Shown here piece after piece: positions 13,901 to 29,100 of a stretch of 64,000 nt of DNA; the first letter of the stretch is position 1; each line of letters starts with the position of its first letter. The stretch is from Piscicola geometra (taxonomy: Eukaryota > Annelida > Clitellata > Hirudinida > Piscicolidae): assembly GCA_943735955.1 (NCBI GenBank), contig OX030968.1, positions 118,501 to 182,500 of the forward strand, in the 5' to 3' direction. The notes below the pieces were generated by a model. The model was not told the origin of the DNA. It did no database searches and saw nothing but the letters and a program-made list of their open reading frames with translations. The position numbers and the translations under genes were made by a program.

Positions 13901-16895
13901 CGGTGAAGACGGTGAAGACGGTGAAGACGATGAAGACGATGAAGACGGTGAAGACGATGAAGACGGTGAAGACGAACGATGAAGACGATGAAGACGGTGA
14001 AGACGATGAAGACGATGAAGACGGTGAAGACGAACGATGAAGACGATGAAGACGGTGAAGAAGATGAAGACGATGAAGACGGTGAAGACGATGAAGACGG
14101 TGAAGACGGTGAAGACGGTGAAGACGATGAAGACGGTGAAGACGATGAAGACGCTGAAGACGAACGATGAAGACGATGAAGACGGTGAAGACGATGAAGA
14201 CGGTGAAGACGAACGATGAAGACGATGAAGACGGTGAAGACGATGAAGACAGTGAAGACGATGAAGACGGTGAAGACGATGAAGACGCTGAAGACGAACG
14301 ATGAAGACGATGAAGACGATGAAGACGGTGAAGACGATGAAGACGGTGAAGACGATGAAGACGATGAAGACGGTGAAGACGATGAAGACGGTGAAGACGA
14401 TGAAGACGGTGAAGACGATGAAGACGGTGAAGACGGTGAAGACAATGAAGACGGTGAAGACGATCGATGAAGACGGTGAAGACGATGAAGACGGTGAAGA
14501 CGATGAAGACGGTGAAGACGATGAAGACGGTGAAGACGATGAAGACGGTGAAGACGATGAAGACGATGAAGACGAACGATGAAGACGGTGAAGACGGTGA
14601 AGACGGTGAAGACGGTGAAGACGGGGAAGACGGTGAAGACGGTGAAGACGGTGAAGACGGTGAAGACGGTGAAGACGATGAAGACGATGAAGACGGTGAA
14701 GACGATGAAGACGGTGAAGACGATGAAGACGGTGAAGACGATGAAGACGGTGAAGACGATGAAGACGGTGAAGACGATGAAGACGGTGAAGACGGTGAAG
14801 ACGATGAAGACGGTGAAGACGATGAAGACGGTGAAGCCGATGAAGACGGTGAAGACGATGAAGACGGTGAAGACGATGAAGACGGTGAAGACGATGAAGA
14901 CGATGAAGACGGTGAAGACGAACGATGAAGACGATGAAGACGGTGAAGACGATGAAGACGGTGAAGACGATGAAGACGGTGAAGACGATGAAGACTGTGA
15001 AGACGGTGAAGACGATCGATGAAGACGGTGAAGACGATGAAGACGGTGAAGACGATGAAGACGGTGAAGACGATGAAGACGGTGAAGACGATGAAGACGA
15101 TGAAGACGAACGATGAAGACGGTGAAGACGGTGAAGACGGTGAAAACGGTGAAGACGGTGAAGACGATGAAGACGATGAAGACGGTGAAGACGATGAAGA
15201 CGGTGAAGACGAACGATGAAGACGATGAAGACGGTGAAGACGATGAAGACGATGAAGACGGTGAAGACGAACGATGAAGACGATGAAGACGGTGAAGACG
15301 ATGAAGACGATGAAGACGGTGAAGACGATGAAGACGGTGAAGACGGTGAAGACGGTGAAGACGATGAAGACGGTGAAGACGATGAAGACGCTGAAGACGA
15401 ACGATGAAGACGATGAAGACGGTGAAGACGATGAAGACGGTGAAGACGAACGATGAAGACGATGAAGACGGTGAAGACGATGAAGACAGTGAAGACGATG
15501 AAGACGGTGAAGACGATGAAGACGCTGAAGACGAACGATGAAGACGATGAAGACGATGAAGACGGTGAAGACGATGAAGACGGTGAAGACGATGAAGACG
15601 ATGAAGACGGTGAAGACGATGAAGACGGTGAAGACGATGAAGACGGTGAAGACGGTGAAGACAATGAAGACGGTGAAGACGATCGATGAAGACGGTGAAG
15701 ACGATGAAGACGGTGAAGACGATGAAGACGGTGAAGACGATGAAGACGGTGAAGACGATGAAGACGGTGAAGACGATGAAGACGATGAAGACGAACGATG
15801 AAGACGGTGAAGACGGTGAAGACGGTGAAGACGGTGAAGACGGTGAAGACGGTGAAGACGGTGAAGACGGTGAAGACGATGAAGACGATGAAGACGGTGA
15901 AGACGATGAAGACGGTGAAGACGATGAAGACGGTGAAGACGATGAAGACGGTGAAGACGATGAAGACGGTGAAGACGATGAAGACGATGAAGACGGTGAA
16001 GACGATGAAGACGGTGAAGACGATGAAGACGATGAAGACGATGAAGACGGTGAAGACGGTGAAGACGGTGAAGACGGTGAAGACGGTGAAGACGGTGAAG
16101 ACGGTGAAGACGATGAAGACGATGAAGACGATGAAGACGATGAAGACGGTGAAGACGATGAAGACGATGAAGACGATGAAGACGGTGAAGACGATGAAGA
16201 CTGTGAAGACGGTGAAGACGATCGATGAAGACGGTGAAGACGATGAAGACGGTGAAGACGATGAAGACGGTGAAGACGATGAAGACGGTGAAGACGATGA
16301 AGACGATGAAGACGAACGATGAAGACGGTGAAGACGGTGAAGACGGTGAAAACGGTGAAGACGGTGAAGACGATGAAGACGATGAAGACGGTGAAGACGA
16401 TGAAGACGGTGAAGACGAACGATGAAGACGATGAAGACGGTGAAGACGATGAAGACGATGAAGACGGTGAAGACGAACGATGAAGACGATGAAGACGGTG
16501 AAGACGATGAAGACGATGAAGACGGTGAAGACGATGAAGACGGTGAAGACGGTGAAGACGGTGAAGACGATGAAGACGGTGAAGACGATGAAGACGCTGA
16601 AGACGAACGATGAAGACGATGAAGACGGTGAAGACGATGAAGACGGTGAAGACGAACGATGAAGACGATGAAGACGGTGAAGACGATGAAGACAGTGAAG
16701 ACGATGAAGACGGTGAAGACGATGAAGACGCTGAAGACGAACGATGAAGACGATGAAGACGATGAAGACGGTGAAGACGATGAAGACGGTGAAGACGATG
16801 AAGACGATGAAGACGGTGAAGACGATGAAGACGGTGAAGACGATGAAGACGGTGAAGACGGTGAAGACAATGAAGACGGTGAAGACGATCGATGA
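10950..16895 (+). repeat. Five-copy module, about 1.2 kb spacing, inside a 2.75 kb duplication
   Basis: A module carrying GCTGAAGAC and AGTGAAGAC landmarks starts near 11232, 12451, 13979, 15216 and 16422, spaced about 1.2-1.5 kb. On top of this, the block from about 11232 to 13557 recurs from about 13979 to 16322 at an offset of 2,747-2,765 bp, including the unusual GGGGAAGAC and GAAGCC variants near 11860/14625 and 12070/14835. Two levels of duplication are therefore visible. Confidence 0.8.
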
Positions 16896-18430
16896 AGACG
16901 GTGAAGACGATGAAGACGGTGAAGACGATGAAGACGGTGAAGACGATGAAGACGGTGAAGACGATGAAGACGGTGAAGACGATGAAGACGATGAAGACGA
17001 ACGATGAAGACGGTGAAGACGGTGAAGACGGTGAAGACGGTGAAGACGGTGAAGACGGTGAAGACGGTGAAGACGATGAAGACGATGAAGACGGTGAAGA
17101 CGATGAAGACGGTGAAGACGATGAAGACGGTGAAGACGATGAAGACGGTGAAGACGATGAAGACGGTGAAGACGATGAAGACGATGAAGACGGTGAAGAC
17201 GATGAAGACGGTGAAGACGATGAAGACGATGAAGACGATGAAGACGGTGAAGACGGTGAAGACGGTGAAGACGGTGAAGACGGTGAAGACGGTGAAGACG
17301 GTGAAGACGATGAAGACGATGAAGACGATGAAGACGATGAAGACGGTGAAGACGATGAAGACGATGAAGACGATGAAGATGATGAAGACGATGAAGACGG
17401 TGAAGACGGTGAAGACGGTGAAGACGATGAAGACGATGAAGACGATAAAGACGATGAAGACGGTGAAGACGATGAAGACGATGAAGACGGTGAAGACGAT
17501 GAAGACGGTGAAGACGATGAAGACGGTGAAGACGATGAAGACTGTGGAGAGGGTGAAGACGAACGATGAAGACGATGAAGACGAACGATGAAGACGATGA
17601 AGACGAACGATGAAGACGATGAAGACGGTGAAGACGGTGAAGACGGTGAAGACGATGAAGACGGTGAAGACGGTGAAGACAATGAAGACGGTGAAGACGA
17701 TCGATGAAGACGGTGAAGACGATGAAGACGGTGAAGACGATGAAGACGGTGAAGACGATGAAGACGGTGAAGACGATGAAGACGGTGAAGACGATGAAGA
17801 CGATGAAGACGAACGATGAAGACGGTGAAGACGGTGAAAACGGTGAAGACGGTGAAGACGGTGAAGACGGTGAAGACGGTGAAGACGGTGAAGACGATGA
17901 AGACGATGAAGACGGTGAAGACGATGAAGACGGTGAAGACGATGAAGACGGTGAAGACGATGAAGACGGTGAAGACGATGAAGACGGTGAAGACGATGAA
18001 GACGATGAAGACGGTGAAGACGATGAAGACGGTGAAGACGATGAAGACGATGAAGACGATGAAGACGGTGAAGACGGTGAAGACGGTGAAGACGGTGAAG
18101 ACGGTGAAGACGGTGAAGACGGTGAAGACGATGAAGACGATGAAGACGATGAAGACGATGAAGACGGTGAAGACGATGAAGACGATGAAGACGATGAAGA
18201 TGATGAAGACGATGAAGACGGTGAAGACGGTGAAGACGGTGAAGACGATGAAGACGATGAAGACGATAAAGACGATGAAGACGGTGAAGACGATGAAGAC
18301 GATGAAGACGGTGAAGACGATGAAGACGGTGAAGACGATGAAGACGGTGAAGACGATGAAGACTGTGGAGAGGGTGAAGACGAACGATGAAGACGATGAA
18401 GACGAACGATGAAGACGATGAAGACGAACG
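16892..18430 (+). repeat. 812-bp tandem higher-order repeat
   Basis: The segment from 16892 recurs from 17704 with the same order of GAT/GGT monomers, the same GATGAAGATGATGAAGAC stretch and the same ending: TGTGGAGAG followed by GGTGAAGAC and three closely spaced GAAC steps (17543 and 18363). The two copies differ by a few monomers. Confidence 0.8.
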
Positions 18431-21400
18431 ATGAAGACGATGAAGACGGTGAAGACGGTGAAGACGGTGAAGACGATGAAGACGATGAAGACGATGAAGA
18501 CGGTGAAGACGAACGATGAAGACGTTGAAGACGGTGTAGACGATGAAGACGGTGAAGACGATGAAGACGGTGAAGACGATGATGGCGGTGAAGCCGATGA
18601 AGACGGTAAAGACGATGAAGACGGTGAAGACGATGAAGACTGTGAAGACGGTGAAGACGAACGATGAAGACGATGAAGACGGTGAAGACGATGAAGACGG
18701 TGAAGACGATGAAGACGGTGAAGACGATGAAGACGGTGAAGACGGTGAAGACGATGAAGACGGTGAAGACGATGAAGACGGTGAAGACGATGAAGACGAT
18801 GAAGACGGTGAAGACGATGAAGACGGTGAAGACGATGAAGACTGTGGAGAGGGTGAAGACGAACGATGAAGACGATGAAGACGAACGATGAAGACGGTGA
18901 AGACGAACGATGAAGACGATGAAGACGGTGAAGACGATGAAGACGGTGAAGACGAACGATGAAGACGATGAAGACGGTGAAGACGATGAAGACGGTGAAG
19001 ACGATGAAGACGGTGAAGACGATGAAGACGGTGAAGACGATGAAGACGATGAAGACGAACGATGAAGACGGTGAAGACGGTGAAGACGGTGAAGACGATG
19101 AAGACGGTGAAGATGATGAAGACGGTGAAGACGATGAAGACGGTGAAGACGATGAAGACGGTGAAGACGATGAAGACTGTGGAGAGGGTGAAGACGAACG
19201 ATGAAGACGATGAAGACGAACGATGAAGACGATGAAGACGAACGATGAAGACGATGAAGACGGTGAAGACGGTGAAGACGGTGAAGACGATGAAGACGAT
19301 GAAGACGATGAAGACGGTGAAGACGAACGATGAAGACGTTGAAGACGGTGAAGACGATGAAGACGGTGAAGACGATGAAGACGGTGAAGACGATGAAGGC
19401 GGTGAAGACGATGAAGACGGTAAAGACGATGAAGACGGTGAAGACGATGAAGACTGTGAAGACGGTGAAGACGAACGATGAAGACGATGAAGACGGTGAA
19501 GACGATGAAGACGGTGAAGACGATGAAGACGGTGAAGACGATGAAGACGGTGAAGACGATGAAGACGATGAAGACGAACGATGAAGACGGTGAAGACGGT
19601 GAAGACGGTGAAGACGGTGAAGACGATGAAGACGATGAAGACGGTGAAGATGATGAAGACGGTGAAGACAAACGATGAAGACGATGAAGACGGTGAAGAC
19701 GATGAAGACGATGAAAACGGTGAAGACGATGAAGACGGTGAAGACGATGAAGACGGTGAAGACGATGAAGACGGTGAAGACGATGAAGACTGTGAAGACG
19801 GTGAAGACGATCGATGAAGACGGTGAAGACGATGAAGACGGTGAAGACGATGAAGACGGTGAAGACGATGAAGACGGTGAAGACGATGAAGACGGTGAAG
19901 ACGATGAAGACGATGAAGACGAACGATGAAGACGGTGAAGACGGTGAAGACGGTGAAGACGGTGAAGACGGTGAAGACGATGAAGACGATGAAGACGGTG
20001 AAGACGATGAAGACGGTGAAGACGATGAAGACGATGAAGACGGTGAAGACGAACGATGAAGACGATGAAGATGGTGAAGACGATGAAGACGATGAAGACG
20101 GTGAAGACGAACGATGAAGACGATGAAGACGGTGAAGACGATGAAGACGATGAAGACGGTGAAGACGATGAAGACGGTGAAGACGATGAAGACGGTGAAG
20201 ACGATGAAGACGGTGAAGACGATGAAGACGCTGAAGACGAACGATGAAGACGATGAAGACGGTGCAGACGATGAAGACGGTGAAGACGAACGATGAAGAC
20301 GATGAAGACGGTGAAGACGATGAAGACAGTGAAGACGATGAAGACGGTGAAGACGATGAAGACGCTGAAGACGAACGATGAAGACGATGAAGACGATGAA
20401 GACGGTGAAGACGATGAAGACGGTGAAGACGATGAAGAAGATGAAGACGGTGAAGACGATGAAGACGGTGAAGACGATGAAGACGGTGAAGACGGTGTAG
20501 ACGATGAAGACGGTGAAGACGATCGATGAAGACGGTGAAGACGATGAAGACGGTGAAGACGATGAAGACGGTGAAGACGATGAAGACGATGAAGACGAAC
20601 GATGAAGACGGTGAAGACGGTGAAGACGGTGAAGACGGTGAAGACGGTGAAGACGGTGAAGACGGTGAAGACGATGAAGACGATGAAGACGGTGAAGACG
20701 ATGAAGACGGTGAAGACGATGAAGACGGTGAAGACGATGAAGACGGTGAGACGATGAAGACGGTGAAGACGATGAAGACGATGAAGACGGTGAAGACGAT
20801 GAAGACGGTGAACACGATGAAGACGTTGAAGACGATGAAGACGGTGAAGACGGTGAAGACGGTGAAGACGGTGAAGACGTGAAGACGGTGAAGACGGTGA
20901 AGACGGTGAAGACGATGAAGACGATGAAGACGATGAAGACGATGAAGACGGTGAAGACGATGAAGACGATGAAGACGGTGAAGACGATGAAGACGGTGAA
21001 GACGATGAAGACGGTGAAGACGATGAAGACTGTGGAGAGGGTGAAGACGAACGATGAAGACGATGAAGACGAACGATGAAGACGATGAAGACGAACGATG
21101 AAGACGATGAAGACGGTGAAGACGGTGAAGACGGTGAAGACGGTGAAGACGATGAAGACGATGAAGACGGTGAAGACGAACGATGAAGACGTTGAAGACG
21201 GTGAAGACGATGAAGACGGTGAAGACGATGAAGACGGTGAAGACGATGAAGACGGTGAAAACGATGAAGACGGTAAAGACGATGAAGACGGTGAAGACGA
21301 TGAAGACTGTGAAGACGGTGAAGACGAACGATGAAGACGATGAAGACGGTGAAGACGATGAAGACGGTGAAGACGATGAAGACGATGAAGACGAACGATG

Positions 21401-24400
21401 AAGACGGTGAAGACGGTGAAGACGGTGAAGACGGTGAAGACGGTGAAGACGATGAAGACGATGAAGACGGTGAAGATGATGAAGACGGTGAAGACGAACG
21501 ATGAAGACGATGAAGACGGTGAAGACGATGAAGACGATGAAAACGGTGAAGACGATGAAGACGGTGAAGACGATGAAGACGGTGAAGACGGTGAAGACGA
21601 ACGATGAAGACGATGAAGACGGTGAAGACGGTGAAGACGATGAAGACGATGAAAACGGTGAAGACGATGAAGACGGTGAAGACGATGAAGACGGTGAAGA
21701 CGGTGAAGACGAACGATGAAGACAATGAAGACGGTGAAGACGATGAAGACGGTGAAGACGATGAAGACGGTGAAGACGAACGATGAAGACGATGAAGACG
21801 GTGAAGACGATGAAGACGGTGAAGACGATGGAGACGGTGAAGACGGTGAAGACGGTGAAGACGATGAAGACGGTGAAGACAGTGAAGACGAACGATGAAG
21901 ACGATGAAGACGGTGAAGACGATGAAGACGGTGAAGACGATGAAGACGATGAAGACGGTGAAGACGATGAAGACGATGAAAACGAACGATGAAGACGATG
22001 AAGACGGTGAAGACGGTGAAGACGGTGAAGACGATGAAGACGGTGTAGACGATGAAGACGGTGAAGACGGTGAAAACGGTGAAGACGGTGAAGACGATGA
22101 AGACGATGAAGACGATGAAGACGGTGAAAACGGTGAAGACGATGAAGACGGTGAAGACGATGAAGACGATGAAGACGGTGAAGACGATGAAGACGGTGAA
22201 GACGATGAATACGATGAAGACGATGAAGACGGTGAAGACGGTGAAGACGGTGAAGACGGTGAAGACGGTGAAGACGATGAAGACGATGAAGATGATGAAG
22301 ACGATGAAGACGGTGAAGACGATGAAGACGATGAAGACGATGAAGACGATGAAGACGATGAAGACGGTGAAGACGGTGAAGACGGTGAAGACGATGAAGA
22401 CGATGAAGACGATGAAGACGATGAAGACGATGAAGACGGTGAAGACGGTGAAGACGGTGAAGACGGTGAAGACGATGAAGACGATGAAGACGATAAAGAC
22501 GATGAAGACGGTGAAGACGATGAAGACGGTGAAGACGATGAAGACGGTGAAGACGATGAAGACGGTGAAGACGATGAAGACTGTGGAGAGGGTGAAGACG
22601 AACGATGAAGACGATGAAGACGAACGATGAAGACGATGAAGACGAACGATGAAGACGATGAAGACGGTGAAGACGGTGAAGACGATGAAGACGATGAAGA
22701 CGGTGAAGACGAACGATGAAGACGTTGAAGACGGTGAAGACGATGAAGACGGTGAAGACGATGAAGACGGTGAAGACGATGAAGACGGTGAAGACGATGA
22801 AGACGGTAAAGACGATGAAGACGGTGAAGACGATGAAGACTGTGAAGACGGTGAAGACGAACGATGAAGACGATGAAGACGGTGAAGACGATGAAGACGG
22901 TGAAGACGATGAAGACGGTGAAGACGATGAAGACGGTGAAGACGATGAAGACGGTGAAGACGATGAAGACGATGAAGACGAACGATGAAGACGGTGAAGA
23001 CGGTGAAGACGGTGAAGACGGTGAAGACGATGAAGACGATGAAGACGGTGAAGATGATGAAGACGGTGAAGACGAACGATGAAGACGATGAAGACGGTGA
23101 AGACGATGAAGACGATGAAAACGGTGAAGACGATGAAGACGGTGAAGACGATGAAGACGGTGAAGACGGTGAAGACGAACGATGAAGACGATGAAGACGG
23201 TGAAGACGATGAAGACGGTGAAGACGATGGAGACGGTGAAGACGATGAAGACGGTGAAGACAGTGAAGACGAACGATGAAGACGATGAAGACGGTGAAGA
23301 CGATGAAGACGGTGAAGACGATGAAGACGATGAAGACGGTGAAGACGATGAAGACGGTGAAGACGGTGAAGACGGTGAAGACGGTGAAGACGATGAAGAC
23401 GATGAAGACGGTGAAGACGATGAAGACGATGAAGACGATGAAAACGAACGATGAAGACGATGAAGACGGTGAAGACGGTGAAGACGGTGAAGACGATGAA
23501 GACGGTGAAGACGATGAAGACGGTGAAGACGGTGAAGACGGTGAAGACGGTGAAGACGATGAAGACGATGAAGACGATGAAGACGGTGAAAACGGTGAAG
23601 ACGATGAAGACGGTGAAGACGATGAAGACGATGAAGACGGTGAAGACGATGAAGACGGTGAAGACGATGAATACGATGAAGACGATGAAGACGGTGAAGA
23701 CGGTGAAGACGGTGAAGACGGTGAAGACGGTGAAGACGGTGAAGACGATGAAGACGATGAAGATGATGAAGACGATGAAGACGGTGAAGACGATGAAGAC
23801 GATGAAGACGATGAAGACGATGAAGACGATGAAGACGGTGAAGACGGTGAAGACGGTGAAGACGATGAAGACGATGAAGACGATGAAGACGATGAAGACG
23901 ATGAAGACGATGAAGACGGTGAAAACGGTGAAGACGGTGAAGACGATGAAGACGATGAAGACGATAAAGACGATAAAGACGGTGAATACGGTGAAGACGG
24001 TGAAGACGGTGAAGACGATGAAGACGATGAAGACCGTGAAGACGATGAAGACGGTGAAGACGGTGAAGACGATGAAGACGATGAAGACCGTGAAGACGAT
24101 GAAGACGGTGAAGACGGTGAAGACGATGAAGACGATGAAGACCGTGAAGACGGTGAAGACGATGAAGACGGTGAAGACGGTGAAGACGGTGAAGACGGTG
24201 AAGACGGTGAAGACGATGAAGACGGTGAAGACGATAAAGACAGTGAAGACGATGAAGACGGTGAAGACGATGAAGACGCTGAAGACGAACGATGAAGACG
24301 ATGAAGACGGTGAAGACGATGAAAACAGTGAAGACGATGAAGACGGTGAAGACGATGAAGACGCTGAAGACGAACGATGAAGACGATGAAGACGATGAAG

Positions 24401-26168
24401 ACGGTGAAGACGATGAAGACGATGAAGACGAACGATGAAGACGGTGAAGACGGTGAAGACGGTGAAGACGGTGAAGACGGTGAAGACGGTGAAGACGATG
24501 AAGACGATGAAGACGATGAAGACGGTGAAAACGGTGAAGACGATGAAGACGGTGAAGACAATGAAGACGATGAAGACGGTGAAGACGATGAAGACGGTGA
24601 AGACGATGAAGACGATGAAGACGATGAAGACGGTGAAGACGGTGAAGACGGTGAAGACGGTGAAGACGGTGAAGACGGTGAAGACGGTGAAGACGGTGAA
24701 GACGATGAAGACGATGAAGACGATGAAGACGATGAAGACGGTGAAGACGATGAAGACGATGAAGACGATGAAGACGATGAAGACGATGAAGACGGTGAAG
24801 ATGGTGAAGACGAAGGATGAAGACGATGAAGACGGTGAAGACGATGAAGACGGTGAAGACGAACGATGAAGACGATGAAGACGGTGAAGACGATGAAGAC
24901 GGTGAAGACGATGGAGACGGTGAAGACGGTGAAGACGGTGAAGACGGTGAAGACAATGAAGACGGTGAAGACAGTGAAGACGAACGATGAAGACGATGAA
25001 GACGGTGAAGACGATGAAGACGGTGAAGACGATGAAGACGATGAAGACGGTGAAGACGATGAAGACGGTGAAGACGGTGAAGACGGTGAAGACGGTGAAG
25101 ACGATGAAGACGATGAAGACGGTGAAGACGATGAAGACGATGAAGACGGTGAAGACGATGAAGACGATGAAGACGAACGATGAAGACGATGAAGACGGTG
25201 AAGACGGTGAAGACGGTGAAGACGATGAAGACGGTGAAGACGATGAAGACGGTGAAGACGGTGAAGACGGTGAAGACGGTGAAGACGATGAAGACGATGA
25301 AGACGATGAAGACGGTGAAAACGGTGAAGACGATGAAGACGGTGAAGACGATGAAGACGATGAAGACGGTGAAGACGATGAAGACGGTGAAGACGATGAA
25401 GACGATGAAGACGATGAAGACGGTGAAGACGGTGAAGACGGTGAAGACGGTGAAGACGGTGAAGACGGTGAAGACGGTGAAGACGATGAAGACGATGAAG
25501 ACGATAAAGACGATGAAGACGGTAAAGACGATGAAGACGATGAAGACGATGAAGACGATGAAGACGATGAAGACGGTGAAGACGGTGAAGACGGTGAAGA
25601 CGATGAAGACGATGAAGACGATGAAGACGATGAAGACGGTGAAGACGATGAAGACGAGGAAGACGATGAAGACGATGAAGACGATGAAGACGATGAAGAC
25701 GGTGAAAACGGTGAAGACGGTGAAGACGATGAAGACGATGAAGACGATAAAGACGATAAAGACGGTGAAGACGGTGAAGACGGTGAAGACGGTGAAGACG
25801 GTGAAGACGATGAAGACGATGAAGACCGTGAAGACGATGAAGACGGTGAATCCGGTGAAGACGATGAAGACGATGAAGACCGTGAAGACGATGAAGACGG
25901 TGAAGACGGTGAAGACGATGAAGACGATGAAGACCGTGAAGACGGTGAAGACGATGAAGACGGTGAAGACGGTGAAGACGGTGAAGACGGTGAAGACGGT
26001 GAAGACGATGAAGACGGTGAAGACGATGAAGACAGTGAAGACGATGAAGACGGTGAAGACGATGAAGACGCTGAAGACGAACGATGAAGACGATGAAGAC
26101 GGTGAAGACGATGAAGACAGTGAAGACGATGAAGACGGTGAAGACGATGAAGACGCTGAAGACGAACG
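18431..26168 (+). repeat. Mixed higher-order repeats with TGTGGAGAG and CGTGAAGAC landmarks
   Basis: This section alternates copies of a module ending in TGTGGAGAG plus three GAAC steps (near 18842, 19178, 21031, 22582) with modules rich in runs of GATGAAGAC. The block at 21895-22608 is related to 23276-24295 (offset about 1,381 bp), and 23451-24380 to 25180-26172. CGTGAAGAC occurs three times close together near 24033-24140 and again at 25826-25935. Two 1-bp deletions of the monomer lie at about 20748 and 20879. Confidence 0.7.
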
Positions 26169-29100
26169 ATGAAGACGATGAAGACGGTGAAGACGATGAA
26201 GACGATGAAGACGAACGATGAAGACGGTGAAGACGGTGAAGACGGTGAAGACGGTGAAGACGGTGAAGACGGTGAAGACGATGAAGACGATGAAGACGAT
26301 GAAGACGGTGAAAACGGTGAAGACGATGAAGACGGTGAAGACGATGAAGACGATGAAGACGGTGAAGACGATGAAGACGGTGAAGACGATGAAGACGATG
26401 AAGACGATGAAGACGGTGAAGACGGTGAAGACGGTGAAGACGGTGAAGACGGTGAAGACGGTGAAGACGATGAAGACGATGAAGACGATGAAGACGATGA
26501 AGACGGTGAAGACGATGAAGACGATGAAGACGATGAAGACGATGAAGACGATGAAGACGGTGAAGACGGTGAAGACGGTGAAGACGATGAAGACGATGAA
26601 GACGATAAAGACGATAAAGACGGTGAATACGGTGAAGACGGTGAAGACGATGAAGACGGTGAAGACGGTGAAGACGATGAAGACGGTGAAAACGATGAAG
26701 ACGGTGAAGACGGTGAAGACGAACGATGAAGACGATGAAGACGGTGAAGACGATGAAGACGGTGAAGACGATGAAGACGGTGAAGACGATGAAGACGGTG
26801 AAGACGATGAAGACGGTGAAGACGATGAAGACGGTGAAGACGATGAAGACGTTGAAGACGATGAAGACGGTGAAGACGATGAAGACGATGAAGACGGTGA
26901 AGACGGTGAAGACGATGAAGACGAACGATGAAGAAGATGAAGACGGTGAAGACGGTGAAGACGATGAAGACGGTGAAGACGATGAAGACGGTGAAGACGG
27001 TGAAGACGATGAAGACGGTGAAGACGATGAAGACGGTGAAGACGATGAAGACGTTGAAGACGATGAAGACGGTGAAGACCGTGAAGACGATGAAGACGGT
27101 GAATCCGGTGAAGACGATGAAGACGATGAAGACCGTGAAGACGATGAAGACGGTGAAGACGGTGAAGACGATGAAGACGATGAAGACCGTGAAGACGGTG
27201 AAGACGATGAAGACGGTGAAGACGGTGAAGACGGTGAAGACGGTGAAGACGGTGAAGACGATGAAGACGGTGAAGACGATGAAGACAGTGAAGACGATGA
27301 AGACGGTGAAGACGATGAAGACGCTGAAGACGAACGATGAAGACGATGAAGACGGTGAAGACGATGAAGACAGTGAAGACGATGAAGACGGTGAAGACGA
27401 TGAAGACGCTGAAGACGAACGATGAAGACGATGAAGACGGTGAAGACGATGAAGACGATGAAGACGAACGATGAAGACGGTGAAGACGGTGAAGACGGTG
27501 AAGACGGTGAAGACGGTGAAGACGGTGAAGACGATGAAGACGATGAAGACGATGAAGACGGTGAAAACGGTGAAGACGATGAAGACGGTGAAGACGATGA
27601 AGACGATGAAGACGGTGAAGACGATGAAGACGGTGAAGACGATGAAGACGATGAAGACGATGAAGACGGTGAAGACGGTGAAGACGGTGAAGACGGTGAA
27701 GACGGTGAAGACGGTGAAGACGATGAAGACGATGAAGACGATGAAGACGATGAAGACGGTGAAGACGATGAAGACGATGAAGACGATGAAGACGATGAAG
27801 ACGATGAAGACGGTGAAGACGGTGAAGACGGTGAAGACGATGAAGACGATGAAGACGATAAAGACGATAAAGACGGTGAATACGGTGAAGACGGTGAAGA
27901 CGATGAAGACGGTGAAGACGGTGAAGACGATGAAGACGGTGAAAACGATGAAGACGGTGAAGACGGTGAAGACGAACGATGAAGACGATGAAGACGGTGA
28001 AGACGATGAAGACGGTGAAGACGATGAAGACGGTGAAGACGATGAAGACGGTGAAGACGATGAAGACGTTGAAGACGATGAAGACGGTGAAGACGATGAA
28101 GACGATGAAGACGGTGAAGACGGTGAAGACGATGAAGACGAACGATGAAGAAGATGAAGACGGTGAAGACGGTGAAGACGATGAAGACGGTGAAGACGAT
28201 GAAGACGGTGAAGACGGTGAAGACGATGAAGACGGTGAAGACGATGAAGACGGTGAAGACGATGAAGACGTTGAAGACGATGAAGACGGTGAAGACCGTG
28301 AAGACGATGAAGACGGTGAATCCGGTGAAGACGATGAAGACGATGAAGACCGTGAAGACGATGAAGACGGTGAAGACGGTGAAGACGATGAAGACGATGA
28401 AGACCGTGAAGACGGTGAAGACGATGAAGACGGTGAAGACGGTGAAGACGGTGAAGACGGTGAAGACGGTGAAGACGATGAAGACGGTGAAGACGATGAA
28501 GACAGTGAAGACGATGAAGACGGTGAAGACGATGAAGACGCTGAAGACGAACGATGAAGACGATGAAGACGGTGAAGACGATGAAGACAGTGAAGACGAT
28601 GAAGACGGTGAAGACGATGAAGACGCTGAAGACGAACGATGAAGACGATGAAGACGGTGAAGACGATGAAGACGATGAAGACGAACGATGAAGACGGTGA
28701 AGACGGTGGAGACGGTGAAGACGGTGAAGACGGTGAAGACGGTGAAGACGATGAAGACGATGAAGACGATGAAGACGGTGAAAACGGTGAAGACGATGAA
28801 GACGGTGAAGACGATGAAGACGATGAAGACGGTGAAGACGATGAAGACGGTGAAGACGATGAAGACGATGAAGACGATGAAGACGGTGAAGACGGTGAAG
28901 ACGGTGAAGACGGTGAAGACGGTGAAGACGGTGAAGACGATGAAGACGATGAAGACGATGAAGACGATGAAGACGGTGAAGACGATGAAGACGATGAAGA
29001 CGATGAAGACGATGAAGACGATGAAGACGGTGAAGACGGTGAAGACGGTGAAGACGATGAAGACGATGAAGACGATAAAGACGATAAAGACGGTGAATAC

